Positions 1 through 8,909 of a stretch of 57,989 nucleotides of DNA are shown here, in pieces. The position numbers and the translations under genes are program-made. Within the stretch, counting starts at the first letter, position 1. Each line of letters begins with the position of its first letter. The stretch comes from Clostridiales bacterium (GTDB lineage Bacteria > Bacteroidota > Bacteroidia > Bacteroidales > Muribaculaceae). The notes beneath the pieces are model-generated. The model saw only the letters and a program-made list of their open reading frames with translations, was not told the origin of the DNA and did no database searches. The stretch spans positions 1 through 57,989 of the forward strand of contig JAMPBP010000004.1 in the NCBI GenBank assembly GCA_023666645.1, written 5' to 3'.

Positions 1-51
1 TCCTACGTCAGTTTAGCAAACTGGTGGTTTCAGCCACTCACCCACCTCTCC
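1..51 (-). tRNA. tRNA-Ser(GCT), 5' part only
   Basis: Read on the minus strand from base 51, the sequence begins GGAGAGGTGGGTGAGTGGCT, which fits a serine tRNA acceptor arm, bases 8-9 and D arm. The anticodon loop reads TTGCTAA, giving anticodon GCT (serine AGC/AGU codons). The window edge cuts the gene just after the anticodon stem, so the long variable arm, T arm and 3' end are missing. The outermost pair of the anticodon stem reads C-A, a mismatch; the other four pair. Confidence 0.85.
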
Positions 52-82
52 ATACAATTGGGTTATTTCCTTATTTGCGATG

Positions 83-113
83 CAAAGGTAGGCGTTTTAT
101 TTGTTCTGTGCAA
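83..113 (-). promoter_or_regulatory. Bacteroidetes-type promoter of the tRNA-Ser gene
   Basis: On the minus strand the -7 box TACCTTTG (bases 90-83) matches TAnnTTTG exactly. A -33 element TTG lies at 113-111, and TTGC-to-box spacing is 19 nt. Transcription would start near base 76, about 25 nt before the tRNA. The -33 region lies inside the 3' end of the preceding protease gene. Confidence 0.6.
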
Positions 114-1011
114 GTGTTTGGTCTCTTTTTTTGATATTTTTATTGAGGATTTTCTTTAAGTATATGAGTGATAGTGTTGTTAACGCTATGCTCGAGATTA
201 GGATTAAAAGTGATAATGTGGTGTTATCGGAGCTGAGTGTGCTGAGTGTGTCTGTTGAGTTGGTGTTGTGATGTGTCGTGCTCCACATGGTAACGGTAGC
301 GAGTATGTTGTTTGTGGCGTGTGCTATGACGCAGTACCATAGGTTGTTGCTCCAGAGAAGTATGTATCCGAAGAATGCTCCGAGCAAGAGACGAGGTACA
401 AATCCGAAGAATTGGAAGTGCATGAAGCTGAATATTGTTGCTGCTATCCATACTGCTGCGTTGGGGGTGAGGCTCATTGATGAGAGTGTGCGTTGAAGTG
501 CGCCTCGAAAGAATAGTTCTTCTGACAGTCCTGCCATTATGCCAACGATGAGTATTGTCACGATGAGAGAGCCTATTGTGTCGGGGCCGAAGATTGCGTT
601 GGTTGCGTTGGTTGCCTGTTCTTCGAGTTGCCGAATGGTTTGCTCAAGGGCGTGCATGCTTTGAGGAAGATGCAGGTTGTTGTTCCATTCTATGATGAAG
701 TTCATAAGTGGAATGGCGATGATGATTGTTGCTATCACGAGCAGCGATGGTTTCAGAGCCGGTTTTTGACTTATAGAGAGAAAGTTGGCGGGTAGCCGTG
801 TCGATAGCATTGCTGTTATGAGGGCAGGGACTATGAATAGGAATATTGCCTGGAAGATGGTTATGAGTCGTGTGGCTGTCACGATATTGGATATTCGTGG
901 CATTATGAATGATGAGAGTAGGGAGAAGATGCATAGAAAGAAGAAGAATGTGCCAAGCAGTATTGTCAGTGCTGCTCCCGGGCGTCTTATGGGTTTGTCT
1001 TGATTGTTCAT
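97..1011 (-). CDS. CPBP family intramembrane metalloprotease
   Basis: A 304-residue polytopic membrane protein with about eight hydrophobic segments. It carries the three signature motifs of the CPBP (CAAX protease and bacteriocin-processing, ABI) family: EExxxR at residues 164-169 (SEELFFRG), FxxxH ending at His198 (FSFMH), and HxxxN at His231 (HATNN). These ligate the catalytic metal inside the membrane. The substrate cannot be told from sequence. The ATG start lies 2 nt after the trmN6 stop, so the two genes are almost certainly cotranscribed. The C-terminal tail is lysine-rich and the segment before it is rich in Ser/Thr. Confidence 0.85.
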   Translation of the reverse strand: MNNQDKPIRRPGAALTILLGTFFFFLCIFSLLSSFIMPRISNIVTATRLITIFQAIFLFIVPALITAMLSTRLPANFLSISQKPALKPSLLVIATIIIAIPLMNFIIEWNNNLHLPQSMHALEQTIRQLEEQATNATNAIFGPDTIGSLIVTILIVGIMAGLSEELFFRGALQRTLSSMSLTPNAAVWIAATIFSFMHFQFFGFVPRLLLGAFFGYILLWSNNLWYCVIAHATNNILATVTMWSTTHHNTNSTDTLSTLSSDNTTLSLLILISSIALTTLSLIYLKKILNKNIKKRDQTLAQNK

Positions 1012-1013
1012 TC

Positions 1014-1718
1014 TTATTTAAGTTTTGTATAAAAGTCGTGGGTGAGTTGCAGGTATCGTTGTGTTGGGGTGCCGTTGTTGTCTCTAAGGGTGATTGTTTC
1101 GCGGCTGAATTTGGTTGTGATTCCTTTTTTGAATTGCATCATGGCCCGTATCGGGGCGAGTGATGGTTTGGATTTCACATGGGTGATATGTGTGCAGTCG
1201 AGATGTCGTAGGGCTGACAGGTATATGGCTTCGTCGATGCGCTCATGGGGCAATATGATTGCGAGTTTTCCGCCCGGAGTCAGTAGCTGGTAGGCTTTGT
1301 CCATGAGGGTGGAAAGAGGAAGTGAGTCTTCGTGGCGGGCGGTGTTGCGGGCTGACGATGGGCTGTATATGGTCTGGTCGAAAAATGGAGGGTTGGAAAT
1401 CAGTGCGTCAAATTGTTGTGAGGGTGTGAAGTTTCTGAAATCGGTGTTTACAACTTTAATACTCTGTTTCCAGGGAGAGTTGTTTATGTTTATAATTGCT
1501 TGGGATGTTGCCTGGGGGTCTATCTCAATCGCAGTGATTGATGCGTGGGGGTATCGTTGGGCCATCATGAGAGCTATGAGTCCGGATCCTGTACCTATGT
1601 CGAGTATTTCGTGAGGGTTGATGTCGGTGAATGCCCATGCTCCCAAGAGGACGCCGTCGGTGCCTATTTTCATTGCGGTGGAATTGTCATCAATGTTGAA
1701 TTGCTTGAACTGGAACAT
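1014..1718 (-). CDS. trmN6: tRNA1(Val) (adenine(37)-N6)-methyltransferase
   Basis: A 234-residue class I SAM-dependent methyltransferase. The SAM-binding loop DIGTGSG is at residues 40-46, and the catalytic motif NPPFF at 109-113 is the NPP[FY] signature of N6-adenine methyltransferases. The N-terminal part (FKQFNIDDNSTAMKIGTDGV) is typical of the TrmN6/YfiC group, which methylates A37 of tRNA1(Val). It is the first gene of a two-gene unit with the CPBP protease. A -7 box sits 20 nt upstream of the ATG. Length agrees with the family. Confidence 0.9.
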   Translation of the reverse strand: MFQFKQFNIDDNSTAMKIGTDGVLLGAWAFTDINPHEILDIGTGSGLIALMMAQRYPHASITAIEIDPQATSQAIININNSPWKQSIKVVNTDFRNFTPSQQFDALISNPPFFDQTIYSPSSARNTARHEDSLPLSTLMDKAYQLLTPGGKLAIILPHERIDEAIYLSALRHLDCTHITHVKSKPSLAPIRAMMQFKKGITTKFSRETITLRDNNGTPTQRYLQLTHDFYTKLK

Positions 1719-1737
1719 GGGGGTGTTTTATTTTATG

Positions 1738-1745
1738 CAAAGATA
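1738..1745 (-). promoter_or_regulatory. -7 box of the trmN6 promoter
   Basis: The minus strand reads TATCTTTG, an exact TAnnTTTG match, 20 nt upstream of the trmN6 ATG. No clear TTTG is seen at the -33 distance, so this is a partial match. The leader would be very short. Confidence 0.45.
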
Positions 1746-1754
1746 GGCAGTTTT

Positions 1755-1786
1755 TTTGTTATGACGAGCTGCATTTAGTATTTTTG
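1755..1786 (+). promoter_or_regulatory. Bacteroidetes-type promoter of engB
   Basis: TTTG at 1755-1758, a 20-nt spacer, and TATTTTTG at 1779-1786, all matching the phylum's consensus. The predicted start near 1793 gives a leader of about 120 nt before the engB ATG. It lies back to back with the trmN6 promoter. Confidence 0.6.
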
Positions 1787-1911
1787 TATTTCTTAATTGG
1801 CATTATGTTGTATGATGCCGATGTGTATGGGTGATTGTGCTCAAACAAAATGGGGTACAGGTTGTTACTATAATAGTGTTGTTAATTAGCTAATAAACAA
1901 AATAATAAGAT

Positions 1912-2520
1912 ATGATTGTAAATAATGCGCGCTTTGTCACCAGTAGTCCCGTTGTCGACAAGTGTCCGGCGGGTATGAGGCATGAGTATGCGTTCATAGG
2001 CCGTAGCAATGTGGGAAAGTCTTCGTTGATCAATATGCTTACAGGTCGCAAGTCGCTTGCAATGACCTCGTCAACTCCAGGAAAAACGATGCTCATCAAT
2101 CATTTTCTTGTGAATGATGAATGGTATATTGTTGATTTACCCGGTTATGGATATGCCCGCAGGGGTAAGGATGACCGTGTGAAACTTGAACGTATGATAA
2201 AGGGTTACATACTGAACCGCCGACAAATGACCAATCTCTTTGTGCTTGTTGATGGGCGGCATGAGCCTCAAAAGAATGATCTGGCTTTCATGCAGTGGCT
2301 TGGAGAGAATGAGGTTCCGTTCAGTATTGTTTTTACTAAGCTGGATAAATTGAGCAGTGTGGCGGCCAAGAAGTCTACTGCGGCATATCTTGAGAGGCTT
2401 CTTGAACAGTGGGAGGCATTACCACCTGTGTTCAAGACGTCGAGTGAGGATGGCCGTGGCCGTAACGAGATCCTTGATTATATTGATGAGATGAATAAGT
2501 TGCCTCTTGGAGAGGAATAG
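1912..2520 (+). CDS. engB: Ribosome biogenesis GTP-binding protein EngB/YsxC
   Basis: A 202-residue TrmE-Era-EngA-EngB-Septin GTPase needed for large ribosomal subunit assembly. The P-loop GRSNVGKSS is at residues 30-38, the G2 region follows with TPGKT, G3 is DLPGYGYA from residue 75, and G4 TKLD lies in the C-terminal third. The G5 region [10 protein letters not shown] is visible. Length and the lone GTPase domain with short flanks are standard. It has its own promoter and no close neighbour on the same strand. Confidence 0.95.
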   Translation: MIVNNARFVTSSPVVDKCPAGMRHEYAFIGRSNVGKSSLINMLTGRKSLAMTSSTPGKTMLINHFLVNDEWYIVDLPGYGYARRGKDDRVKLERMIKGYILNRRQMTNLFVLVDGRHEPQKNDLAFMQWLGENEVPFSIVFTKLDKLSSVAAKKSTAAYLERLLEQWEALPPVFKTSSEDGRGRNEILDYIDEMNKLPLGEE

Positions 2521-2623
2521 TGCCGGCATTTAGAGAACTTTTGATGTCATTTGACTGTTTCAATATAAAAGCGATACTGTGGTTATCGTGATATGATGAT
2601 TGTATGACTTCTTAATTTAATAT

Positions 2624-2788
2624 ATGATGGAACAGCAAAATAATGACAGACATATTTCAATAAAGGAGGCTCAACGCGATTTTCCCGGTGCTTCCATTGA
2701 CAAGGCTGACGATGATGATGTTACTGCAGCCGAGGTGAAACAAGCGACAGAGTTACTTGACAATAATCCGAGGTCACACGATATGTGA
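2624..2788 (+). CDS. Small acidic hypothetical protein (54 aa)
   Basis: An open frame starting with two ATGs (2624 and 2627) and ending in TGA encodes 54 residues. It has an acidic run (KADDDD) in the middle, a predicted helix in the second half (AAEVKQATELLDNN), no signal peptide and no cysteine. Codon use looks coding, with third-position choices like those of its neighbours. It sits alone, 103 nt after engB and 278 nt before relA. I do not recognise the family, and a good Shine-Dalgarno is not visible, which is common in this phylum. Confidence 0.5.
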   Translation: MMEQQNNDRHISIKEAQRDFPGASIDKADDDDVTAAEVKQATELLDNNPRSHDM

Positions 2789-3003
2789 TGTTGTTAAGTA
2801 TTGCCCAAGACTCTTAGTCAGCCTTCATGATTCATACCATTGTATACTTTTGCTATAAAAGGAGATGTGAATCATGTTGGTCAAATTGTAGGTGAGAGCT
2901 TTTAAATGTCTGCCTCAGAGTATTGTATTTTATTCTGGGTGGCATCATTATGTTGCTTGTGTATAGATTGTGCCCGAAGGTTTTTGTGAGATATCATTTT
3001 TAT

Positions 3004-3035
3004 TTTGTAAGTATAATACATTAATAGTATCTTTG
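3004..3035 (+). promoter_or_regulatory. Bacteroidetes-type promoter of relA
   Basis: TTTG at 3004-3007, a 20-nt spacer and TATCTTTG at 3028-3035 match the consensus exactly. The predicted start near 3042 gives a leader of about 25 nt to the ATG at 3067. The 2790-3000 stretch before it has no gene I can support. Confidence 0.7.
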
Positions 3036-3066
3036 AATTGTAATTTTAAATTGACCCGAAGGTTAT

Positions 3067-5280
3067 ATGGACCCAACAATATTCAGCATTGATGAAAAGG
3101 AGAGCATACGGCGCGATTACCGTGTGCTTCTCAAGTTGTTAGCCGATGTTGGTGACTCTTTCGAATTAAGAGGCTTGAAATCGCGTCTCAAAAAGGCTGT
3201 CGAGGATGGATTATGTGTGAGGGACAGTCATGGCCTTCACCCGGTGGTCCATGATTTGAAGACAGCGGTAACTTTTTGTGAAAGAGTGAGTCCCGACAGG
3301 GGAATAGTCGTGGCGATACTCGTGCACAGGTTGTGTAATATGGAAGTCATGACAGAGGCATCTGTAAGAGCCGAATGGGGTGATGATGTGGCCAAACTTG
3401 TTCATGGGCTCTTGAAGGTCGCTACGCTATATGGACGCAACAAGAGCGCATCGGTGATTAATGATAATTTCAGACGATTACTGATGACGTTTGCTGAGGA
3501 CATACGTGTGATAATCATGATGATTGTGGAACGCCTGACACTGATGAAGACGTTGAACCATCACCCGGATCAGTCGTATGTGCGTGATGTCGCCTATGAA
3601 GCCAATTATCTCTATGCACCGCTGGCTCATCGTCTTGGACTATATTCAATAAAGTCGGAGCTCGAGGACATGTCATTGAAGTATACGAATCGTCAGATTT
3701 ATGATGACATAGCACATCAACTTAATGCCACGAAGAGTAAGCGGGAAAGTTATATCGCTGAGTTTATAGGTCCTGTCAAAGAGAAACTTGAGGGTGCAGG
3801 GTTAAAGTTTGACATCAAGGGAAGAACTAAGTCTATATATTCCATTTGGAATAAGATAAAGAAGCAGAAGGTGGATATGGATCATATCTACGATCTTTTT
3901 GCGATACGTATTATTCTGGACACCCCACGTGAACGCGAAAAGAGTGATTGCTGGATGGTCTATTCTCTTATAACGGATATGTTCCAGCCAAATCCATCGC
4001 GTATGAAGGACTGGATAAGTATACCCAAGAGCAATGGCTACGAGTCGTTGCATATAACTGTGGCCGGTCCGGAGAATAAATGGGTAGAGGTGCAGATAAG
4101 GACTCGCCGCATGGATCTTGTCGCGGAAAAAGGTCTTGCTGCCCATTGGCGCTATAAAGGGATAAAGAGCGAAAGTAATCTTGACTCGTGGATGAATAAT
4201 GTGAGGGATATACTCGAGGCGGGTGAGAACGGTCCAATGGAGCTGATGCGCAATTTGAAGATGGATATCTATGACAAGGAGGTGTTTGTGTTCACTCCCA
4301 AGGGTGATCTGTTCAAGATGCCACAAGGAGCTACTTTACTTGATTTTGCATTTAATATACACTCACGACTTGGTTGCCAATGTACAGGTGGGCGTGTGAA
4401 TGGAAAGACCGAGAAGATAGGCTATAAGCTTCATAGCGGTGATACGGTGGAGATAATGACATCGGGTAATCAGCAGCCCAAGCTCGATTGGTTGAATATT
4501 GTCGTTACGTCCAAGGCACGTTCCAAGATCAAGTCTACTTTAAAGGAGAGTGAATCCCGAGGTGCTGAACTTGGACGCGAGATATTACAACGACGGTTCA
4601 AGAATCGTAAAATAGAGTTTGATGAGTCTGTCTTGATGAAGGTAATCAAGAAGATGGGTTATAAGACAGTGACCTCTTTTTTTACCGAGATTGCAGAAGA
4701 GCGTGCAGATGTAAATACGATAATAGAACGATATCAAGAGTTTAAGGCGCCTGTAGGTGGTGAGGAAGATGTGGTAAGTGCCAGTGAGTTCACACTGCAG
4801 GAAAATGAGGTGGCGGAGCGCACACGGGCCGATGATGTGCTTATAATCGGTGATGATGTCAAGGGTTTGAGTTATAAACTTGCCAAATGTTGCAGTCCTA
4901 TATATGGAGATGATGTATTTGGATTCATTTCGGCCGAGGGGGTTGTCAAGATTCACCGGATCGACTGCCCTAATGCCCGCAATATCAGAGAACGCTACCC
5001 ATATAGAATAATAAAAGTAAGATGGTCGGGCAAATCGGGGTCTGAATTTGTAGCCACACTGCGGGTTGTTGGAAATGACAATATCGGTATTGTGACCAAT
5101 CTCACTTCCATAATAAACAAAGAAAAGAATGTAACCCTGAGAGGAATATCGATAGATTCGAACGATGGTATCTTCCAGGGAAATATAACTATCGGAGTAA
5201 GTGATTTGTCGACACTAACCTCGCTTACAAAGAAATTAAATACAGTAAAAGGAGTTAAAAATGTCACACGTAATAATTGA
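3067..5280 (+). CDS. relA: RelA-type (p)ppGpp synthetase with degenerate hydrolase domain
   Basis: A 737-residue RelA/SpoT homologue that makes the alarmone (p)ppGpp. Domain order: HD hydrolase (about 50-200), synthetase (about 250-365), TGS (about 403-462), linker, and C-terminal ACT (about 665-735). The synthetase looks intact: GRTKSIYSIW from 252, RMKD at 312-315 (the RxKD form), GYESLH at 324-329, EVQIRT at 341. The HD domain is damaged: the family's LLHDxxED is LVHRLCNM here (His87-Arg88; Asp, Glu and Asp lost), and ADRLHNM is VERLTLM. Hydrolysis is therefore unlikely, so this is the synthetase paralogue and a separate SpoT should exist elsewhere. The 3' end overlaps the next gene by 20 nt. 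Confidence 0.9.
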   Translation: MDPTIFSIDEKESIRRDYRVLLKLLADVGDSFELRGLKSRLKKAVEDGLCVRDSHGLHPVVHDLKTAVTFCERVSPDRGIVVAILVHRLCNMEVMTEASVRAEWGDDVAKLVHGLLKVATLYGRNKSASVINDNFRRLLMTFAEDIRVIIMMIVERLTLMKTLNHHPDQSYVRDVAYEANYLYAPLAHRLGLYSIKSELEDMSLKYTNRQIYDDIAHQLNATKSKRESYIAEFIGPVKEKLEGAGLKFDIKGRTKSIYSIWNKIKKQKVDMDHIYDLFAIRIILDTPREREKSDCWMVYSLITDMFQPNPSRMKDWISIPKSNGYESLHITVAGPENKWVEVQIRTRRMDLVAEKGLAAHWRYKGIKSESNLDSWMNNVRDILEAGENGPMELMRNLKMDIYDKEVFVFTPKGDLFKMPQGATLLDFAFNIHSRLGCQCTGGRVNGKTEKIGYKLHSGDTVEIMTSGNQQPKLDWLNIVVTSKARSKIKSTLKESESRGAELGREILQRRFKNRKIEFDESVLMKVIKKMGYKTVTSFFTEIAEERADVNTIIERYQEFKAPVGGEEDVVSASEFTLQENEVAERTRADDVLIIGDDVKGLSYKLAKCCSPIYGDDVFGFISAEGVVKIHRIDCPNARNIRERYPYRIIKVRWSGKSGSEFVATLRVVGNDNIGIVTNLTSIINKEKNVTLRGISIDSNDGIFQGNITIGVSDLSTLTSLTKKLNTVKGVKNVTRNN

Positions 5281-6103
5281 TTTTATGGCAGCGGCAGCAT
5301 TATCTTCGATAATTGGCTTTGCTGTCGTTTCGTGTAATTCAGAGTCGGCCGAAGCTAAAGCGGCGAGAGAGTTGTATGAACAGGCACAGTCGGAGAATAT
5401 CGCCGGAAATGCCAGATTGTCGCTTGAACTTCTTGACTCGCTTCAGCACACTTATAAATCACAGACTGAGTGGCAACGTGCCGCTATGAAATTACGTCCC
5501 ACGGTGATGATAAGCTTTACTGAACAGGAAATTATCAATGTAACAGATTCCATAGCGATGCTTGAGGCGCGTTACAATGAATTGTTGCCTTTAATGAGAA
5601 AAGTTGATGATAAGCGGCTTGTTGAGCCATATTATGTAGATAAGGCTACATATGTGGCAGATTTTATGAATGGTACCGGTATACAACCGCGAGTATCTGA
5701 GATAGGACAGATGTACTTTGTATCATCGGTCAACGGCGCGTCGTTGAAGCATACAGGTTTTTCTCTTTCTTGTGATGGTGGTAGTGCTTCGGTCGGTCCT
5801 GTGGCCTATGACGGTGAGATGAATTACCGCATTGATGGGAGCGAGGTTGTCACTTATTCTCCAGAGCAGAGTGGGGCTGCAGCAAAATTGGCCGACGATA
5901 ATCGCGGGTGTTCCATGACACTGACACTCACTGGAGGGAAAAATAAAAACTTAAAGTTGAGCTCTAAGCAAGTTAATGGAATTTCCAATTGCTATAGATT
6001 CTCAAAATCAATAGTCGATGCCCGACAACTTGCCTTTGAACGTGAGCGATTGCAGAAACAACTTGAGATAGCAAGGTCTCAGGCTGAGCGACTCGCTGAA
6101 TAG
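5261..6103 (+). CDS. Lipoprotein of unknown function, coupled to relA
   Basis: A 280-residue protein with a lipobox-like VVSC ending at Cys25 and a C-terminal charged helix that may form a coiled coil (about 250-280). The N-terminal 50 residues of the mature part look helical and repeat-like (ELYEQAQSENIAGNARLSLELLDSL). The start at 5261 lies inside relA, and AAAAGGAG at 5247-5254 is a strong ribosome-binding site 6 nt before it. An alternative ATG at 5285, just after the relA stop, would also keep the lipobox. The n-region lacks Lys/Arg, odd for a signal peptide. I do not recognise the family. Confidence 0.75.
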   Translation: MSHVIIDFMAAAALSSIIGFAVVSCNSESAEAKAARELYEQAQSENIAGNARLSLELLDSLQHTYKSQTEWQRAAMKLRPTVMISFTEQEIINVTDSIAMLEARYNELLPLMRKVDDKRLVEPYYVDKATYVADFMNGTGIQPRVSEIGQMYFVSSVNGASLKHTGFSLSCDGGSASVGPVAYDGEMNYRIDGSEVVTYSPEQSGAAAKLADDNRGCSMTLTLTGGKNKNLKLSSKQVNGISNCYRFSKSIVDARQLAFERERLQKQLEIARSQAERLAE

Positions 6104-6130
6104 TATTGGTGTAGTGACCGAATATCCTTT

Positions 6131-6188
6131 CCTGCGGTAAACAGATATCATTTAGATATGTTTGTTTATCGCGGGAATTGTGTTTTTA
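6131..6188 (+). terminator. Putative intrinsic terminator of the relA unit
   Basis: A 13-bp stem (6131-6143 with 6163-6175, two G-U pairs) encloses a 19-nt loop and is followed by AATTGTGTTTTTA. It lies 28 nt after the lipoprotein stop. Folding was judged by eye. Confidence 0.5.
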
Positions 6189-6244
6189 CACGATGAAGGG
6201 TAGGGGACATTTAATGTACCAGGTACTTTTTTAGGAGGATGTCG

Positions 6245-7240
6245 TTATAGTTTTTTCTCGAGCCATTTGAACAATGTGTGATATACAGCATCACGTATAG
6301 GCTTCTTTGACAGGATGAGGTCATGTAGTCCGTTGGGTACTGTAGCCTCTGTGACATCGGGACCAAGAAGAACGCCCCATTTGGCGATGTGCTTGACATC
6401 GAGTACAGCATCACCGTTGTTATAGGTATCATTGTCGGCACATTGTGAAGAGTGCATCAAAAGAATAGGTACCTTTATATCGGAATTACGGTGCAACCAC
6501 TTTTGTGCCGATTGGATAGCGTGGACCCAGCCACTTGAAACGGAAGGTGAAACCATGAGTTTCTTTGAGGTGTCGTAATGCCACTCACCATTATAGCCTG
6601 CGAGCAAGCTCTCTGAATAGGCAGTGCTGGGTGACTGCTTGATAGGAATGTTGGGGAAGTGACTACCGATACAACTCACTACAGGTATTAAGAAATTGCG
6701 GTTGAAGCTGTTCATGTTCCAATCAAGGAATGGGCTGTTGAGTACGAGCGCTTTGATCGATGGTCGGGGAGTGTTGTTCATATATAGCGAGGCTATCAGG
6801 CCTCCTGTCGAGTGTGCAAGCAGTACTATTGTGTCAATGCCGGAGCGGTTCATCTCCACGACGGCCGAGTCTATATCGGGGTAATACTCCCTGAGATTTC
6901 TCACTTGGAAACGTTTGTTGCCATCACGCAAAGAGCGACCGTAACGCCGAAGGTCGATAGCCCTGAAGTTCCATTGGTGGGCAATGGCCGAGTCTCCGAG
7001 AGCGGCTTGAAAGAAATAATCATTGAATCCGTGAATATACAGAATGCCTCGATGCCTATCGACGATTGAATCATGACGTATGATTGTTGAGACTACATGT
7101 CCCTGATAGTCATCGGAGTGAGAAACTGTAAGACAGCTGTATCGTTGAAGTAGAGAGTCGGGTTTCCACTGGGCATGAGATACCAGGGAGGGGATGAGCA
7201 GTATAATCAGAATTGTTAATTTCAAGGTGTAGATTTTCAT
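6245..7240 (-). CDS. Secreted alpha/beta hydrolase (serine lipase/aminopeptidase-like)
   Basis: A 331-residue protein with a Sec signal peptide (residues 1-23, ending SHA) and an alpha/beta hydrolase fold. Visible elements are the oxyanion-hole segment HGFND at 70-74, the nucleophile elbow AHSTGG with Ser144, and a late His in NGLHDL near residue 308. This arrangement is like the serine aminopeptidase S33/monoacylglycerol lipase group; the substrate is unknown. It is the last gene of the minus-strand group udk-lptB-hydrolase-hydrolase, 82 nt after its neighbour, so it may have its own promoter. Confidence 0.8.
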   Translation of the reverse strand: MKIYTLKLTILIILLIPSLVSHAQWKPDSLLQRYSCLTVSHSDDYQGHVVSTIIRHDSIVDRHRGILYIHGFNDYFFQAALGDSAIAHQWNFRAIDLRRYGRSLRDGNKRFQVRNLREYYPDIDSAVVEMNRSGIDTIVLLAHSTGGLIASLYMNNTPRPSIKALVLNSPFLDWNMNSFNRNFLIPVVSCIGSHFPNIPIKQSPSTAYSESLLAGYNGEWHYDTSKKLMVSPSVSSGWVHAIQSAQKWLHRNSDIKVPILLMHSSQCADNDTYNNGDAVLDVKHIAKWGVLLGPDVTEATVPNGLHDLILSKKPIRDAVYHTLFKWLEKKL

Positions 7241-7322
7241 ATCCCTCTCGTAAAATTAAATGGTGGCACACTATAATATTATATGAGTCCTCAGATCTCG
7301 CGATAGATTAAGCGGATATGTG

Positions 7323-8150
7323 TCATTCACCACAGGTGAGTTTGTCGTTGCCTGATAGGAAGCTGGTTATATAGCTCATCGATAGTTTGAACTCGTTATC
7401 TTTAAATCCGTGTCCGGCACCTTCGATTACTTTCAGGGTAACATCGGGATAAAATTGCAAGGCATGCTCGGAGTAGTGCAGTGGGACAATAGGATCTTTG
7501 TCGCCGTGTATAATCAACACCGGTTTGCGAAAACGAGGCATGACGTCGTAAGCATTCATTGTGCGCAGTTCCTCAAAGTAACGACGTCCTAACGGGACAC
7601 CCCATACATAGGTCGTATCTGGGATTGCTTCCCTGAACCGATCGTTGTAATTGTCGGGGATGCAGAAAGCCGGGAAGCATAAGATCAATCGCTCGATACT
7701 GTCTGATATGGATGATGCGGCGAGGCATGACACCATGCCTCCTTGGCTTTCTCCAATCAGTGTAATGTGTTCAGGGTCGACATATCCTTTGTTTGAGAAA
7801 TAATTGACAATAAAAGTCAAGTCGGAAACTTCATCGTTGATCGACATGTTGACGGTGTTGTTGTCAAGGGTACTGCGGGTCGACCCACATGGGAAGTCAA
7901 ACGTGAATGTCTGATAACCTATATTGGCAAGCGGTTCAAAATAGTTCTTGCCGTAATTATGGCTGCCATTGAAACCGTGAGAAATAATGACCAGTGGCAG
8001 TGGTTTGTCGCTGTCGGCAACGGGGCGATTCAGCACGCCGTAGATGCTGCGAATGCCATTTTTTATTATCAATGTATCGAGGACTTGTCCGTGTAAACTA
8101 AATTGGATACAACCTAATGCTGATAGTAAAAAAACAAGAAATGTCTTCAT
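7323..8150 (-). CDS. Secreted alpha/beta hydrolase
   Basis: A 275-residue hydrolase with an N-terminal signal peptide (about 1-21). Catalytic elements: SHGFNG at 58-62, elbow GESQGG with Ser135, acid in HGDKDPIVP, and His in GAGHGF near 253. It resembles the dienelactone hydrolase/prolyl oligopeptidase-like esterases; no substrate can be named. Its ATG overlaps the lptB stop by one base (TGATG), indicating translational coupling with the LPS exporter ATPase. A role in envelope lipid or peptide turnover is possible but not shown. Confidence 0.8.
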   Translation of the reverse strand: MKTFLVFLLSALGCIQFSLHGQVLDTLIIKNGIRSIYGVLNRPVADSDKPLPLVIISHGFNGSHNYGKNYFEPLANIGYQTFTFDFPCGSTRSTLDNNTVNMSINDEVSDLTFIVNYFSNKGYVDPEHITLIGESQGGMVSCLAASSISDSIERLILCFPAFCIPDNYNDRFREAIPDTTYVWGVPLGRRYFEELRTMNAYDVMPRFRKPVLIIHGDKDPIVPLHYSEHALQFYPDVTLKVIEGAGHGFKDNEFKLSMSYITSFLSGNDKLTCGE

Positions 8151-8890
8151 CAGTCAAATTTCTTACGATGGAAAATAAAGCTTTCAGTAAGGTACTTCTG
8201 TCTTACCAGCGGGTTGGCAGCAAGTTGTTCGCTTGTACCTTGAAACAGGATTTTACCTTCGAATAGAAGGTAGGCGCGGTCGGTTATCGAGAGTGTCTCG
8301 GGAGCGTTGTGGTCGGTGATCAAGATGCCTATATTCTTATCCTTGAGCTTGTAAATTACGCGTTGGATATCTTCAACGGCGATAGGGTCGACACCTGCGA
8401 ATGGTTCGTCAAGCATGATGAACTTTGGGTTGATGGCGAGACAGCGTGCAATTTCGGTACGGCGTCGTTCGCCTCCAGAGAGTTGGTCACCGAGGTTTTT
8501 TCTCACTTTCCCGAGATTGAATTCCTCAATGAGTGACTCCATCTGTTTGCGTTGCTGTTCACGAGAGAGGTCGGGGCGCATTTCGAGGACTGCCCGAATA
8601 TTATCCTCGACCGACAGTTTGCGGAATACTGATGCCTCCTGAGCCAGATAACCTATGCCATGTTGGGCACGCTTATAAACGGGAAATTTAGTTATATCGA
8701 GATTGTCAAGGTATATATGGCCTTCATTGGGCGTGATCAGACCCACAGTCATGTAGAAAGTTGTGGTTTTGCCAGCACCGTTTGGTCCGAGAAGACCAAC
8801 GATTTCACCTTGTGTGACGTTGATAGACACGTGGTTGACAACCGTGCGTTGATTGTATTTTTTTACGAGATTGTCGGTTCTTAGTTCCAT
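8150..8890 (-). CDS. lptB: LPS export ABC transporter ATP-binding protein LptB
   Basis: A 246-residue ABC ATPase that powers lipopolysaccharide extraction from the inner membrane with LptF/LptG. Walker A GPNGAGKT is at 35-42, the signature LSGGERRR near 138, Walker [14 protein letters not shown] after it, and the switch His in LITDH. The SGGERRR signature and FAGVDPIAV stretch are typical of LptB. It lies between udk (19 nt upstream) and an alpha/beta hydrolase that overlaps its stop. lptF/lptG are not in the window. Confidence 0.93.
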   Translation of the reverse strand: MELRTDNLVKKYNQRTVVNHVSINVTQGEIVGLLGPNGAGKTTTFYMTVGLITPNEGHIYLDNLDITKFPVYKRAQHGIGYLAQEASVFRKLSVEDNIRAVLEMRPDLSREQQRKQMESLIEEFNLGKVRKNLGDQLSGGERRRTEIARCLAINPKFIMLDEPFAGVDPIAVEDIQRVIYKLKDKNIGILITDHNAPETLSITDRAYLLFEGKILFQGTSEQLAANPLVRQKYLTESFIFHRKKFD

Positions 8891-8909
8891 GGAGAATGAA
8901 AAGAATTTA

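Noticed and set aside
2906..2989. A 27-codon plus-strand frame in the gap before relA
   Set aside because: Too short, Cys-rich without pattern, and no support from neighbours.
3802..4326. A 174-codon minus-strand frame opposite relA
   Set aside because: No motif, no promoter, and relA is certain here.
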